A stretch of DNA of 64,000 bases from Bradyrhizobium sp. dw_78 (GCF_018449525.1 NZ_JAAVUS010000007.1:248001-312000); one strand, 5' to 3'; shown: positions 16,439-25,701, counted from the first letter of the stretch. Notes: a model not told the origin generated them from the letters alone. Program-made: numbers and translations.

Positions 16439-17470
16439 ATGTCCCACCACCTCGACTCGCCCCTCGCCCGTCAAGACATCCGCCTCGATATTACGGATTT
16501 GTATCTCTTCCGCGGTGAAACCGGCACCGTGTTTGTGATCAACGTTTGCCATTCGATCTTCGGCGCAATTCCGAGCCCGGGATACCATCCCGAGGGGATG
16601 TATGAGTTCAAGATCGATCTCGACGGCGACGCCGTCGAAGACATCACCTACCGCATTACGTTCGACGAGCGCGATCCCGCAGGAAAGCAGCGCTTCGTGC
16701 TTCGCCGCATCGACGGCGTCCAGGCTATCGATCCTCATGCTGAAGGAACTGTCGTCCTGCGCGGCGCCACAGGCGAGACGGCCACCACCGCGGGCGGCCT
16801 GCGCATATGGGCCGGGAAGGCCGGCGACCCGTTCTGGATCGAACCCGACGTGCTGCATGCCGTCGGCCATGCATTCCAGGACGGCACCATCATCGATCTG
16901 AAGGGATGGAATCCCGCTCAGGCCAAGAACCTGTTCGCCGGCCATAGCGTTTACTCGATCGTCCTCGAAGTTCCCGACAAAGAGTTGACGGGCGCCCGCG
17001 AACGCAAGATCGGCGTGTGGGCCGTGGCTTCGCTTGCGACCGACGCGGGCGGGTGGCGCTCGATCAACCGGGTCGGCCTTCCGATGATCCATCCGTTGTT
17101 CACACAATACAATGAAGATCTCGGCAATCGCCTGAACGCCGGACGCCCGGCCGATGATTTCGCGACCTACGGAGACACCGTGATCAAGTCGATCGCCGGC
17201 GCAGTCACTGCGCTCGGGACCGCTGAAGATCCGCGTGGTTATGCCAGCAAGGTCGCGCACCGCTTCTTTCCGAACGTACTGCCCTACACCGTGGGCACGG
17301 CCGCGGTGTTCGGTTTCGCCGGCTGGAACGGCCGCTCGCTGACCGACAACGCGCCCGACGTGATGTTCTCGATCGCCGCGAACCGTCCTGTCACCCTCGG
17401 CATCGGCAAGGAATCGGTTACCTCAAAACCTTCGCAGGCGTTCCCGTACGTTCCCGCCGCTCCAAAATAA
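16439..17470 (+). CDS. DUF4331 domain-containing protein
   Basis: 343 residues. It opens with the characteristic SHHLDSPLARQDIRLDITDLYLFRG of DUF4331 proteins and continues with beta-rich segments (YEFKIDLDGDAVEDITYRITF, GVWAVASLATDAGGWRSINRVGLPMIHPLF). No signal peptide is visible, although many relatives have one. Function of the family is unknown. It stands alone, divergent from tex and convergent with the antiporter gene. Confidence 0.85.
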   Translation: MSHHLDSPLARQDIRLDITDLYLFRGETGTVFVINVCHSIFGAIPSPGYHPEGMYEFKIDLDGDAVEDITYRITFDERDPAGKQRFVLRRIDGVQAIDPHAEGTVVLRGATGETATTAGGLRIWAGKAGDPFWIEPDVLHAVGHAFQDGTIIDLKGWNPAQAKNLFAGHSVYSIVLEVPDKELTGARERKIGVWAVASLATDAGGWRSINRVGLPMIHPLFTQYNEDLGNRLNAGRPADDFATYGDTVIKSIAGAVTALGTAEDPRGYASKVAHRFFPNVLPYTVGTAAVFGFAGWNGRSLTDNAPDVMFSIAANRPVTLGIGKESVTSKPSQAFPYVPAAPK

Positions 17471-17562
17471 GGATACGAAGTAAGTGCTTCAGTCCTTGCG
17501 GCGAGAGACGATGTGGGGAGAGACGACACCGAAAGCGCCGGTCGCGATCGGGCGATCTCTCG

Positions 17563-19203
17563 TCACTTCGTTGCGAATCGCGATTCCAGCAGATCGACCT
17601 CTCTGACCAGCTTCCGGGTCGTCTCCTCCGAGAGTTGGTGGCCGCGCGCGATACGATAGAATTCTGTCCGTTCGGCGCGAAGCGCGATCAGGCGCAGCCT
17701 GCGTTCGATCTCGTCGATCTTGCGGGCCAGCGCGGCGTCTTTGCCGGCCCTGGAGCGGCCGTCGATGCGATGGCGATAAAGCTCCATGATACGCAGCCCG
17801 GCGTCGGTATAGAGATCGGCGTCGCCGCGGCCCTCTCCCATGTCGTGTTGCGCCTGCGCGATCGCTTGGATAGCCGCCTCCGCGGCGGCGATGCGAGCCC
17901 GGTCCTCCTCTTCCTGCCGCGATGGCTCGGGTGGCAATTCCAGCTTCCTCAGCAGATATGGCAGGCTGAGGCTCGCCGCGACCAGCGACACAATAATCAC
18001 ACCAGCGGCGAGGAAAATGGCGAGATCGCGGGCCGGGAATGCCGAGCCATCATTCATCGTCAGGGGCAATGTCAGCACGCCTGCCAGCGTGATGGTGCCG
18101 CGCACCCCGGCGAGCGATGTCGCCGCGATGAGCCGCCAGCTTGGAACATAAGGATGCTCACCCTTCAGCGCGGCCCGAAACAGCGTAAACCGCAGCGAGG
18201 TCCAGACCCAGACGAAGCGCAAAGCCGCAAGAGCGAAATTAATCGCCAGGACATAGAGCAGCAGCCAGACCGGTTTATGGTGTCCGGTTTCATGCACGAC
18301 ACGTGCGGCGCTGGTGAAGAGCTGCGGAAGCTGCTCGCCGAGCAACACGAAGATGATGCCGTTGGCGGTCAACTGCACCAGATCCCAGACCGCACTGCGC
18401 CGGACCCGGGTCACCGGAAGCGCCTGACCGCTCTGCTCCACGTAACTCATGGCGATGCCGGCGGCGACGGCGGCGAGAATCCCCGAACAGTGCAGACGTT
18501 CGGCCAAAAGGTAGGCGCCGAACGGGATCAGCAGGCTGATCAGGATTTGCGAACCTGTCTCCTCGCCGAAACGTTGCGATAGCCAGTTCTTCCAGGTCGC
18601 CGCGACCCAGGTAACGCCGACGCCGATGATGACGCCACCGATCGCAAGCCAGAGAAAGGTACCAATCGCGGTGGCGATCGAGAACGTGCCGGTCAGGGCG
18701 GCGACAATCGCAAAACGCATGCAGACCAGACCTGATGCGTCATTGAGCAGCGACTCGCCCTCGAGAATGTGCATCAGGCGCCCGGGGATCGGCGCGCGGG
18801 CCGCGATGGCCGACACCGCGATCGGATCGGTGGGCGAGACGATCGCAGCGAGTGCAAAAGCGACGGCCAGCGGCACGGCCGGAATCATCCAGTGAACGAA
18901 GTATCCGATGCCAATAACCGTGAACACGACAAGCCCCAGCGCAAGCTCGAGGATCGTCCCCTTGTCGCGGAACAATCTTTCTTTCGGGATCCGCCAGCCA
19001 TCGAGGAAAAGCAGCGGCGGCAGAAACAGCAGAAAGAAAATATCCGGTTGCAGCTCGACACCGAGATTGGCCACTGAAGCAATGACCGCGCCGATTGCGA
19101 TCTGGACCAGCGGCAGCGGCAAGGCCACTGGAGACATGCGCGCGAACGCGCTGCTGACCACAACGGCCAGTAGAAGAATCAAGGCAACGGCAATCGTCTC
19201 CAC
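17563..19203 (-). CDS. Na+/H+ antiporter, CPA1 (NhaP) family
   Basis: 546 residues with about 12 membrane helices and a cytosolic C-terminal tail. The CPA1 signatures are present: FLPPLLFLDGWRIP, AIVSPTDPIAVSAIA and LEGESLLNDASGLV, whose Asn-Asp pair is the ion-binding site in this family. The tail (from about 420) is charged and helical (QEEEDRARIAAAEAAIQAIAQAQHDM). It exchanges Na+ or K+ for protons at the inner membrane. It stands alone, 206 nt from the SDR gene on the same strand. Confidence 0.92.
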   Translation of the reverse strand: METIAVALILLLAVVVSSAFARMSPVALPLPLVQIAIGAVIASVANLGVELQPDIFFLLFLPPLLFLDGWRIPKERLFRDKGTILELALGLVVFTVIGIGYFVHWMIPAVPLAVAFALAAIVSPTDPIAVSAIAARAPIPGRLMHILEGESLLNDASGLVCMRFAIVAALTGTFSIATAIGTFLWLAIGGVIIGVGVTWVAATWKNWLSQRFGEETGSQILISLLIPFGAYLLAERLHCSGILAAVAAGIAMSYVEQSGQALPVTRVRRSAVWDLVQLTANGIIFVLLGEQLPQLFTSAARVVHETGHHKPVWLLLYVLAINFALAALRFVWVWTSLRFTLFRAALKGEHPYVPSWRLIAATSLAGVRGTITLAGVLTLPLTMNDGSAFPARDLAIFLAAGVIIVSLVAASLSLPYLLRKLELPPEPSRQEEEDRARIAAAEAAIQAIAQAQHDMGEGRGDADLYTDAGLRIMELYRHRIDGRSRAGKDAALARKIDEIERRLRLIALRAERTEFYRIARGHQLSEETTRKLVREVDLLESRFATK

Positions 19204-19409
19204 GCTCTATCTCGTGATGCTTGATGTGTTGATGGGGATTTGGCGAACGATGGTTGGCATCATAGCCCTATTTCGCTCGCGGATCGATCCCGGTGCGGGA
19301 AGACCACGGATGCCCCTCGCCGCAAAGAGTTCGGGATGCTGATCACGCATCTGACATTTGATGCTGTCGTCGTCAGCCTTGCGACGCATGAACGAAAGCA
19401 TCTCTCCTT

Positions 19410-20354
19410 TTATGTTGGAATCGCCGACAGCAAGGCGCGTGTCTCGGCGACGACGCGATCCTGGAACTTCGGATCGCGCACGAGTTCGGAGCCCGGCATC
19501 GGATGGCCGCTCTCGTTGTAGTAGATGCCGGTCTGACCGGATGTATCGATCAGGATTTTGGCGATCACGCGTGCGGCTCGCTTCGGGGTGCTCAAAAACT
19601 TCATGAAGGGCATGAACAGCGGCACCAGCGGCGAAATGATGTATGTCGCCAGAAAGCCCACGAGGGCGCCGGCATCGCGCCGCCCGAGACCGGTGGTCAG
19701 ATTGACGCCCGGCTCGACCGCGTTGAAGTGCAGCCGTGGAATTTCGCGGGCGAAAGCCATTACCGTGGCGAGATTGCACTGCTTCGACGTGGCATAGGCG
19801 TCCGCGCCCGGCATTTTGGAACCGCCGGGCTGCCACTCGCCGCGCGCGCTTGCTTCGGCTGAAATATAGCGAGCTCCGCGGAAGCCGACGGCTTTGGCGG
19901 GCTTGCGCTCCGGATCTTCCACGGCGGAGGCAACGAAGACGACGTTCGCCCCGTCGGGGAGATACGGTACGAGCGCCTCGGTCAGCGCGAACGGGCCAAG
20001 GTGGTTGGTCGCGAATGTCATGTCCTGGCCCAGCGCGTTTGTCGTGGCGCGCATCTGCATGATGCCCGCGTTGTTGAGCAGGCCGACGATCGGAAGATGG
20101 AGCGCGACGATCTCTGCGGCCGCGCGCCGCACGCTCGCAAGATCAGACAGATCGCACACGACCGATACCGCCTGCTGCCCTTTTTGCTCGATGGTCTTTT
20201 GCACCTCATCGAGCTTTCCACGGTCTCGGCCGACCAGCACGACCGTGCCGCGCTGGGCCAGTTCAAGCGCCGTGGCGCGGCCGATGCCGGAGGTCGGACC
20301 GGTGACGACGTATGCGTGGCGACCTGGGGGATTTTCCGAAGCGGTCATCGACAT
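19410..20354 (-). CDS. SDR family NAD(P)-dependent oxidoreductase
   Basis: 314 residues. The Rossmann motif TGPTSGIGRA is at 18-27, NNAG is present (LLNNAGIMQM), and the catalytic Tyr-x3-Lys is YATSK. The protein is longer at the C-terminus than a minimal SDR and resembles WW-domain-oxidoreductase or protochlorophyllide-reductase-like members. The ATG at 20354 has GGAG 7 nt upstream and is preferred to the GTG at 20366. It lies 51 nt downstream of a TetR gene on the same strand, with an operator candidate in the gap, so the regulator probably controls it. Substrate unknown. Confidence 0.85.
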   Translation of the reverse strand: MSMTASENPPGRHAYVVTGPTSGIGRATALELAQRGTVVLVGRDRGKLDEVQKTIEQKGQQAVSVVCDLSDLASVRRAAAEIVALHLPIVGLLNNAGIMQMRATTNALGQDMTFATNHLGPFALTEALVPYLPDGANVVFVASAVEDPERKPAKAVGFRGARYISAEASARGEWQPGGSKMPGADAYATSKQCNLATVMAFAREIPRLHFNAVEPGVNLTTGLGRRDAGALVGFLATYIISPLVPLFMPFMKFLSTPKRAARVIAKILIDTSGQTGIYYNESGHPMPGSELVRDPKFQDRVVAETRALLSAIPT

Positions 20355-20375
20355 GTTTTTCTCCACTTAATTGTC

Positions 20376-20389
20376 TGTCTAGTCAGTCA
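20376..20389. promoter_or_regulatory. Operator candidate TGTCTAGTCAGTCA (copy 1)
   Basis: Part of an imperfect palindrome TGTCTGTCTAGTCAGTCA (20372-20389, 14 of 18 positions symmetrical) between the tetR stop and the SDR start. A 13/14 match lies upstream of the tetR gene itself, which suggests a TetR operator pair. Confidence 0.55.
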
Positions 20390-20405
20390 TTATCGGGTCA
20401 AAAAA

Positions 20406-20972
20406 TCAGGCAAGCATTCGCCAGAGGGCATCGAATGCGGTCATGGAATGCTTGTGCGCATTGGCTGGGTCATTGATCGTGAAGTCGATCGTCGCGTCCG
20501 CCAATGCGTTCATCAGGGCAACAACGAACCCCAGCGGAACATCGCGCATCGGCCCGTTTTCACGGCTCCGCTCCAGAAGCTTGGCGATACCGGCCATCGT
20601 CTGGTGCCCGGCCTGACGGCTCTCCGGAGTGATGTCGTCCGATACGCTGAGATGCGCGAGCGTTCGGCGCTTCTCGGGGTAGGAGGTCGCCCAGCGCAGC
20701 CATTGCGACCACATATGAAATGTCTGTTTGCGGATGTCGCTCCCCGCTGGCAGTCCGTCCAAGGCAGCCGCGGCCGTCTCCGCCTTGAGCTCAAGGTAGA
20801 GCTGGTTGAACAAATCGGCCTTGGTCTCGAAGTAGGTGAACAGTGACCCGTTGGAGACGCCCGCCTCCTGCGCGATCGCCGCCGTTGCCGCGCCCAGTCC
20901 CTGGGAGGCGATGATGCGGATCGCGGCCGACATGATGGCGTTCCGTCGGTCGTCACTTTTTGGTCTGGCCAT
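20406..20972 (-). CDS. TetR/AcrR family transcriptional regulator
   Basis: 188 residues from the ATG at 20972, which follows GGGAAG. The N-terminal helix-turn-helix is clear: RRNAIMSAAIRIIASQGLGAATAAIAQEAGVSNGSLFTYFETKADLFNQLY. The rest is the ligand-binding dimerisation domain. It precedes the SDR gene on the same strand, and both start regions carry the shared TGTCYAGTCAGTCA motif. It most likely represses itself and the SDR gene. Confidence 0.9.
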   Translation of the reverse strand: MARPKSDDRRNAIMSAAIRIIASQGLGAATAAIAQEAGVSNGSLFTYFETKADLFNQLYLELKAETAAAALDGLPAGSDIRKQTFHMWSQWLRWATSYPEKRRTLAHLSVSDDITPESRQAGHQTMAGIAKLLERSRENGPMRDVPLGFVVALMNALADATIDFTINDPANAHKHSMTAFDALWRMLA

Positions 20973-21012
20973 GCTTCCCGTCTCTGATCTGCGAGTTCGC
21001 AATATAGAAGAG

Positions 21013-21026
21013 TGTCCAGTCAGTCA
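21013..21026. promoter_or_regulatory. Operator candidate TGTCCAGTCAGTCA (copy 2)
   Basis: Lies 41-54 nt upstream of the tetR start and matches copy 1 at 13 of 14 positions, consistent with autoregulation. Confidence 0.55.
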
Positions 21027-21153
21027 AATGAAGTAATTAAAAGCAGACCCGCCGCGCTTCAAAACTGGCGGCCATCGCGCCACGGCCAGCAGCGGCAGCG
21101 CGAGCTATCGCGGCTTGGCATTGCGGGCGGTCCGACCAGCCGGGCGCACGCGT

Positions 21154-22046
21154 TTACGCGTTGAGATATTGGCCTAGGTCGAACGCCAGTCCATCGAAGA
21201 CGGCCCGGCAGCGGGGCGTTGTTCGTAGATTCTCATGCATGGCGAGCCAAACGCCGAGTTCGAGATCGAAGGAGGCCGGCAACAGGCGCACCAGATCCGG
21301 CTCCCGCTTCGCGATCCCGACCTGGCAGATGCCGATGCCAAAGCCCGCCTTGATCGCGCGCCATTGCGCGATATCGCTGTCGGCCCGAAAGGCGAAGTCG
21401 AGCAGTTCGGCGCCGGGTACGCGGCTGCGCATGGCGCGGATGGCCGGCGTCTCCCGATCGAAGCCGATCAGCTATGGTTCGCCAGATCGCTGAACGCGAC
21501 CGGCGTTCCGGCACGGGCGAGATAGTCCTTGTGAGCGTGAAGACCCACATGGACGGCCCCCAGCTTCCTGACCAGCAACGCATCCTGAGCCGGCTCAACC
21601 ATCCGCACCGCGATGTCGGCGTCGCGGCGCAGCAGATTGTCGATGGCATTGGAGAGAACCAGTTCGAACGCCAGCGCGGGATGCTGTTGCCGGAGTCTGG
21701 TCAGCATCGGCGGTAATATTTCGGCGCCGACGATCTCGCTGGCGCTGATGCGCACCGTCCCCTTGATCGCCGAGCCCAGGCCGGAAGCCGTCCGCAACAT
21801 CGCGGCGGTGTTGGCCGCGAGATTTTCCGCATAGGGCATCAGTTCCAGGGCAGCCTCGGTTGGTGACAGGCCCTGCTGGGAGCGGGTGAACAGTTCGAAC
21901 CCCAGCGCAGCCTCCAGCGCGTCGATATGGCGGGCCAGCGTCGGCTGGGTCAAGTTCAGGGCGCGGGCCGCCGCGGACAGCGATCGCTCCCGGAGTACGG
22001 CCAAAAAGCTGCGGTAGAGGTTCCAGTCGGGCTCGGATGCATTCAT
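21154..22046 (-). pseudogene. LysR family regulator, disrupted by a single frameshift
   Basis: The first 192 codons (22046 to about 21470) encode a normal LysR N-terminus: WNLYRSFLAVLRERSLSAAARALNLTQPTLARHIDALE and the start of the effector domain. The frame then ends at LANHS followed by TGA. Shifting by one base restores a smooth continuation (LIGFDRETPAIRAMRSRVPGAELLDFAFRADSDIAQW...) to a normal C-terminus at 21154. Loss of one C near 21470 explains it; a sequencing error is the alternative. Intact length would be about 297 residues, normal for LysR. It is divergent from the NAD(P)-binding protein gene at 22141, its expected target. Confidence 0.8.
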
Positions 22047-22053
22047 CTATTTT

Positions 22054-22065
22054 AGTATAGATACT
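22054..22065. promoter_or_regulatory. LysR-type binding site candidate AGTATAGATACT
   Basis: A perfect 5-bp inverted repeat with two central bases, 8 nt upstream of the lysR start in the divergent gap. Position fits an autoregulatory LysR site. Confidence 0.5.
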
Positions 22066-22140
22066 GCACGGATTTCAGCAATTCCGTTTGATGCCGAGCT
22101 TCTCCATCTTGAGGTCACACCCAAGCAACGGAGACAGATC

Positions 22141-23160
22141 ATGACCCATCAAACGGCGCTCATCCTTGGTGCCACTGGCGGCATCGGCGGCGAGGTGGCC
22201 CGACGCCTCCTCGGCCGCGGCTGGACGGTTCGAGCACTCAACCGCAATCCGGACCGGCTGTCCGCCGCGGCGGAAAGGACTTCCGGCATCCAGTGGCTCC
22301 GGGGCGATGCCATGTCCGCCGCCGATGTGTCGGCTGCCGCCGCAGGCGTCTCCGTCATCGTCCACGCGGTCAATCCGCCCGGCTATCGCCATTGGGGCGA
22401 AACGGTGCTGCCGATGCTCGACAACACGATCGCGGCCGCCCGCGCCGCCGGCGCGCGCATCGTCCTGCCGGGCACCGTCTACAATTTCGGGCCGGACGCT
22501 TTTCCCGAGTTGCATGAAAGCTCCCCGCAGCATCCGGTCACCGTCAAGGGCGGCATCCGGGTCGAGATGGAGAGCCGGCTGCGTGCCGCAGCGGATGCAG
22601 GCACACCTGTCCTGATCGTGCGGGCTGGCGACTTCTTTGGCCCGAAAGCCGCCAACAACTGGTTCGCGCAAGGTCTGGTCAAGCCCGGCAAGCCGGTAAC
22701 CGCGGTGAGCTATCCGGGCAAACGTGGCGTCGGCCATCAATGGGCTTATCTGCCCGATGTCGCCGAAACGATGGTCCGGCTCCTGGAACGATCCGATGCA
22801 CTGGAGACCTTCGCGGTGTTCCACATGGAAGGGCATTGGGATGCCGACGGGACGCGGATGATTGAGGCGATCCGCGAGGCGAGCGGCAATCCGGACATCA
22901 AATTCCGCAGGTTCCCGTGGCTGCTGATACGGATGCTGTCGCCCTTCGTGGTCCTGTTTCGCGAACTGGCGGAGATGCGCTACCTCTGGACCACGCAAAT
23001 CCATATGGGCAACGCGCGGCTCATCGCGGCCCTCGGCGCTGAACCCCGTACCCCGTTAGCGATCGCCGTTCGCGAGACCTTGGCTGATATGGGATGTCTG
23101 AAAACGACGTTCCGGCCTGTCTACGCGGCAACCATGCGCGCAACCTTGCCGCCGAATTGA
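22141..23160 (+). CDS. NAD(P)-binding epimerase/NmrA-like oxidoreductase
   Basis: 339 residues. The Rossmann motif GATGGIGGEVA is at 10-20 (LILGATGGIG), typical of extended or atypical SDRs. Further landmarks are VIVHAVNPPGY, a GTVYNFGP strand and VRAGDFFGP. A catalytic YxxxK is not evident (VYNFG in its place), so enzyme activity is uncertain and an NmrA-like sensor role is possible. The Shine-Dalgarno GGAG is 8 nt before the ATG. It is divergent from the broken lysR gene and ends 4 nt from the convergent tetR gene. Confidence 0.8.
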   Translation: MTHQTALILGATGGIGGEVARRLLGRGWTVRALNRNPDRLSAAAERTSGIQWLRGDAMSAADVSAAAAGVSVIVHAVNPPGYRHWGETVLPMLDNTIAAARAAGARIVLPGTVYNFGPDAFPELHESSPQHPVTVKGGIRVEMESRLRAAADAGTPVLIVRAGDFFGPKAANNWFAQGLVKPGKPVTAVSYPGKRGVGHQWAYLPDVAETMVRLLERSDALETFAVFHMEGHWDADGTRMIEAIREASGNPDIKFRRFPWLLIRMLSPFVVLFRELAEMRYLWTTQIHMGNARLIAALGAEPRTPLAIAVRETLADMGCLKTTFRPVYAATMRATLPPN

Positions 23161-23164
23161 TCGC

Positions 23165-23776
23165 TCACGAAGAGATCCGCTGATCCGCTGGGCTCACCAG
23201 CGGCAGGAAAACCTCATCGACGATCTCCCTGATAGCTTCGTCCGACAAGGGCTCGAAGGTCATCAGGATCTCATGGCGTGCAAGGTCCGTCGGAAGCGAC
23301 ACAATCCGCGGGGTGAGCCGGGCAGCGGCGATCTCACCACGATCAATCGCGCGTCCCAGGATGATTTGCATGACGTCGGGTTCGACGATTTGCGCCCTCA
23401 GATGTGCCCTCATATCTGCCAAGCTGGAGTGCTCGTCCGCCAGGTCCTTCCGCATATCGAAAACCAGCCTGATCATGTCCGGCCGGGCACGGTCGGACAT
23501 CCGGCGAAGCAGAAGGCGGATTTCGTCGCGAAGGCTGCCGAGATCGGGCACGACGACCGGGTTCTGCGTAATATGCCGTCCCAACGCGGCCGTTGCGAGT
23601 GCGGTGCGGCTTGGCCAGCGCCGATGGAGCACAGGTCGACTGGTGCCGGCACGCCTGGCCACGCCCTCCAGTGTCAGCCCGGGATAGCCCTGCTCGACCA
23701 GCTCCGCCCAGGCGGCGTCCAGGATCGCGTCCTCCAGCTGGGAGCCCCGCCGCCGTCCGATTTTGTCTGCCCTCAT
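23165..23776 (-). CDS. TetR/AcrR family transcriptional regulator
   Basis: 203 residues. The helix-turn-helix is LEDAILDAAWAELVEQGYPGLTLEGVARRAGTSRPVLHRRWPSRTALATAAL; the C-terminal part (LVFDMRKDL, IILGRAIDRGEI, EILMTFEPLSDEAIREIVDEVFLPL) matches the TetR_C_16-like ligand domain. ATG preceded by GAGGGTGAG. It is divergent from the FAD monooxygenase gene, and two near-identical palindromes fill the gap, so it very probably represses that gene and itself. Confidence 0.9.
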   Translation of the reverse strand: MRADKIGRRRGSQLEDAILDAAWAELVEQGYPGLTLEGVARRAGTSRPVLHRRWPSRTALATAALGRHITQNPVVVPDLGSLRDEIRLLLRRMSDRARPDMIRLVFDMRKDLADEHSSLADMRAHLRAQIVEPDVMQIILGRAIDRGEIAAARLTPRIVSLPTDLARHEILMTFEPLSDEAIREIVDEVFLPLVSPADQRISS

Positions 23777-23788
23777 CTCACCCTCGGT

Positions 23789-23854
23789 TAAGATACATAA
23801 TGCATCCTATTGAATCCTCAGATCCATTCACATAAGATACATATAGCATCTTAT
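23789..23854. promoter_or_regulatory. Paired TetR operator candidates (TAAGATACATA...GCATC half-sites)
   Basis: Two 22-nt sites start at 23789 and 23833, exactly 44 bp apart. Both read TAAGATACATA then a two-base variable part, GCATC and a YTAT end. The second is a near-perfect palindrome with arms ATAAGAT/ATCTTAT (23832-23838 and 23848-23854). They fill the divergent gap between tetR and the monooxygenase gene. Confidence 0.7.
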
Positions 23855-23871
23855 CTGATCGGAGAAATTAT

Positions 23872-25092
23872 ATGCCGGACAGCCAAAGCCCAAAATCCCG
23901 CTCGGTGCTGATCTCAGGCGCCAGCATTGCCGGGCCGGCGCTGGCCTACTGGCTCGATCGCTATGGCTTCGACGTAACAGTGGTCGAGCGGGCTCCGACC
24001 GTTCGCAGCGGCGGCTACCCGATCGACGTGCGCGGCACGGCGATCGACGTGGTCGAGCGAATGGGCCTTCTGCCGCGCGTGCAGGCTGCGCATATCGGCT
24101 CGCGCGAGCTGAGGTTCGTGGATGCCGAAGGGGCCGTCATCGGCAGTATCCCGCCCTATGAACTCACCAACAATCAAACCGGCCGCGACGTCGAACTGCC
24201 GCGTGGCGCGCTGGCCACGCTGCTTTACGATCTCACCAAGGAGCGGCCGATCCGCTATCGCTTCAACGACTCGATTGATTCACTCGGGGATGACGGCTCG
24301 GGCGTAGAGATCCAGTTCAAGAGCGGCGACCGCTGCCGCTACGACGTGGTCATCGGCGCCGACGGTCTTCACTCCCGTACGCGCCGGCTCGCGTTCGGTC
24401 CGGAACAGCAGTTCAATCACTACCTCGGCAGTTGTTTCAATATCTTCTCCATGCCCAACGACATGGGCCTGTCGCACGGGGGCATCATCTATGGTGAAGC
24501 GGGGCGCAGCGCCGGTGTCTTCGCGGTGCGCAACAGCAAGGAGGTCTTCGGCTTCCTGATCTTCGCCAGCGATAAACCGCCGTTTGGCACGCATCCCGAC
24601 GTGGAGGAACAGTACACGCGCACAGAGGCCGTGTTCGCCGACGGCGGCTGGGAAGTGCCACGGCTACTGCAAGCCATGCGGCACGCCAACGATCTCTTTT
24701 TCGACACCGTGAGCCAGATCCGCATGCCCGCATGGTCTTCCGGGCGCGTGGCCTTGGCTGGTGATGCCGCCTATGCGCCGTCGTTCAGATCCGGCCAAGG
24801 CACCAGCCTCGCGCTTGTCGGCGCCTATGTGCTCGCCGGTGAACTTGCCGCGCATGACGACCCTTCGGACGCATTTGCTGCCTATGAGCGAATGACCAGA
24901 CCGTTTGTCGAAGCAAACCAAGCCTTGGCGATCGAAGGTAACGGTTTCATTCTCCTGCCGCGAACACCTCAAGAGCTTGAAGCGCGCAACCGGATCCTGG
25001 CGGCTCTCGCCGAGGCAAAGGGCGATGCTATGCGAAACGACCATGCACGGGACGTGCATAGCATGCTGAGCCTTCCTGATTACGCCCGGTGA
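23872..25092 (+). CDS. FAD-dependent monooxygenase (aromatic hydroxylase/TetX-like)
   Basis: 406 residues. FAD-binding landmarks are in order: VLISGASIAGPALAYWL (11-27, a GxxxxG variant), the DG motif DVVIGADGLHSRTRR near 157-171, and the GD motif VALAGDAAYAPSFRSGQGTSLAL near 292-314. This places it in the PHBH-type group A flavoprotein monooxygenases, which hydroxylate aromatic or polyketide-like compounds with NAD(P)H and O2. GGAG precedes the ATG by 8 nt. The divergent tetR gene and its paired operators point to induction by the substrate. Actual substrate unknown. Confidence 0.9.
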   Translation: MPDSQSPKSRSVLISGASIAGPALAYWLDRYGFDVTVVERAPTVRSGGYPIDVRGTAIDVVERMGLLPRVQAAHIGSRELRFVDAEGAVIGSIPPYELTNNQTGRDVELPRGALATLLYDLTKERPIRYRFNDSIDSLGDDGSGVEIQFKSGDRCRYDVVIGADGLHSRTRRLAFGPEQQFNHYLGSCFNIFSMPNDMGLSHGGIIYGEAGRSAGVFAVRNSKEVFGFLIFASDKPPFGTHPDVEEQYTRTEAVFADGGWEVPRLLQAMRHANDLFFDTVSQIRMPAWSSGRVALAGDAAYAPSFRSGQGTSLALVGAYVLAGELAAHDDPSDAFAAYERMTRPFVEANQALAIEGNGFILLPRTPQELEARNRILAALAEAKGDAMRNDHARDVHSMLSLPDYAR

Positions 25093-25194
25093 CTTCAAGA
25101 GGAACGTCGGAAGTGAGGCGCGATCGAAATCGCCGCATCCCCCCTCCCCCGCGATCAGCCGCCCGGGCGGAAAGTCCCGACCGCATCTCGCGCG

Positions 25195-25617
25195 CTAACT
25201 CGTACGGTCCGTGATTCGGTCGTGTACCGCGTTCAGCCAGCCTCCTAGGCGAGATAGATCGCCTTCCACCCGCATTTCACCCGAGCGGAGGAAGGTGTCG
25301 AATGCGGTTCGACGATTCGGATCGGCACTACCCAACAAGTTCAGCCTCCGCGCAGCCGCGGCTGTTATCTCAATCGTTATATCACCCTGCTCGTCAGGCC
25401 GAACGCCGATCCTGAACGAGGGTTTGCCGCTGATGATGTCAAAGCGAATGCCTTGAACAAGACCCTCGGAGAGTTCGACCCCGTCGGTGTAGCGCTCAAC
25501 CAGCGACACATTGAGCTCCGGCGAAAGTCCGGACAGCGAAGCCGCTTCGCTCATCAATATCCCTACCATTTCAAACCAAGCCGTCGTTCCTTGGCGCAGC
25601 TTCGTATCCGTGGCCAT
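25195..25617 (-). CDS. SCP2 sterol-transfer-like domain protein
   Basis: 140 residues from the ATG at 25617, which follows AAAGGAG. The segment VELSEGLVQGIRFDIISGKPSFRIGVRPDEQGDITIEITAAAARRLNLLGSADPNRRTAFDTFLRSGEMRVEGDLSRLG resembles small SCP2-like proteins (hydrophobic ligand binding; GxxxxEGDxxxL end). The call is tentative. It lies 84 nt downstream of the quinone-oxidoreductase-like gene on the same strand and may be co-transcribed. Confidence 0.55.
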   Translation of the reverse strand: MATDTKLRQGTTAWFEMVGILMSEAASLSGLSPELNVSLVERYTDGVELSEGLVQGIRFDIISGKPSFRIGVRPDEQGDITIEITAAAARRLNLLGSADPNRRTAFDTFLRSGEMRVEGDLSRLGGWLNAVHDRITDRTS

Positions 25618-25701
25618 CAAACCGCTCCTTTCATGAGGTGACCGCCGTCGTTTGTCGCGACAAGGCGCCAAAGGAAGGATGATCCCTTCGAGCTTCGGCC
25701 T

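Noticed and set aside
16067..17260. 397-codon minus-strand frame opposite the DUF4331 gene
   Set aside because: Antisense shadow; the DUF4331 signature on the plus strand is strong.
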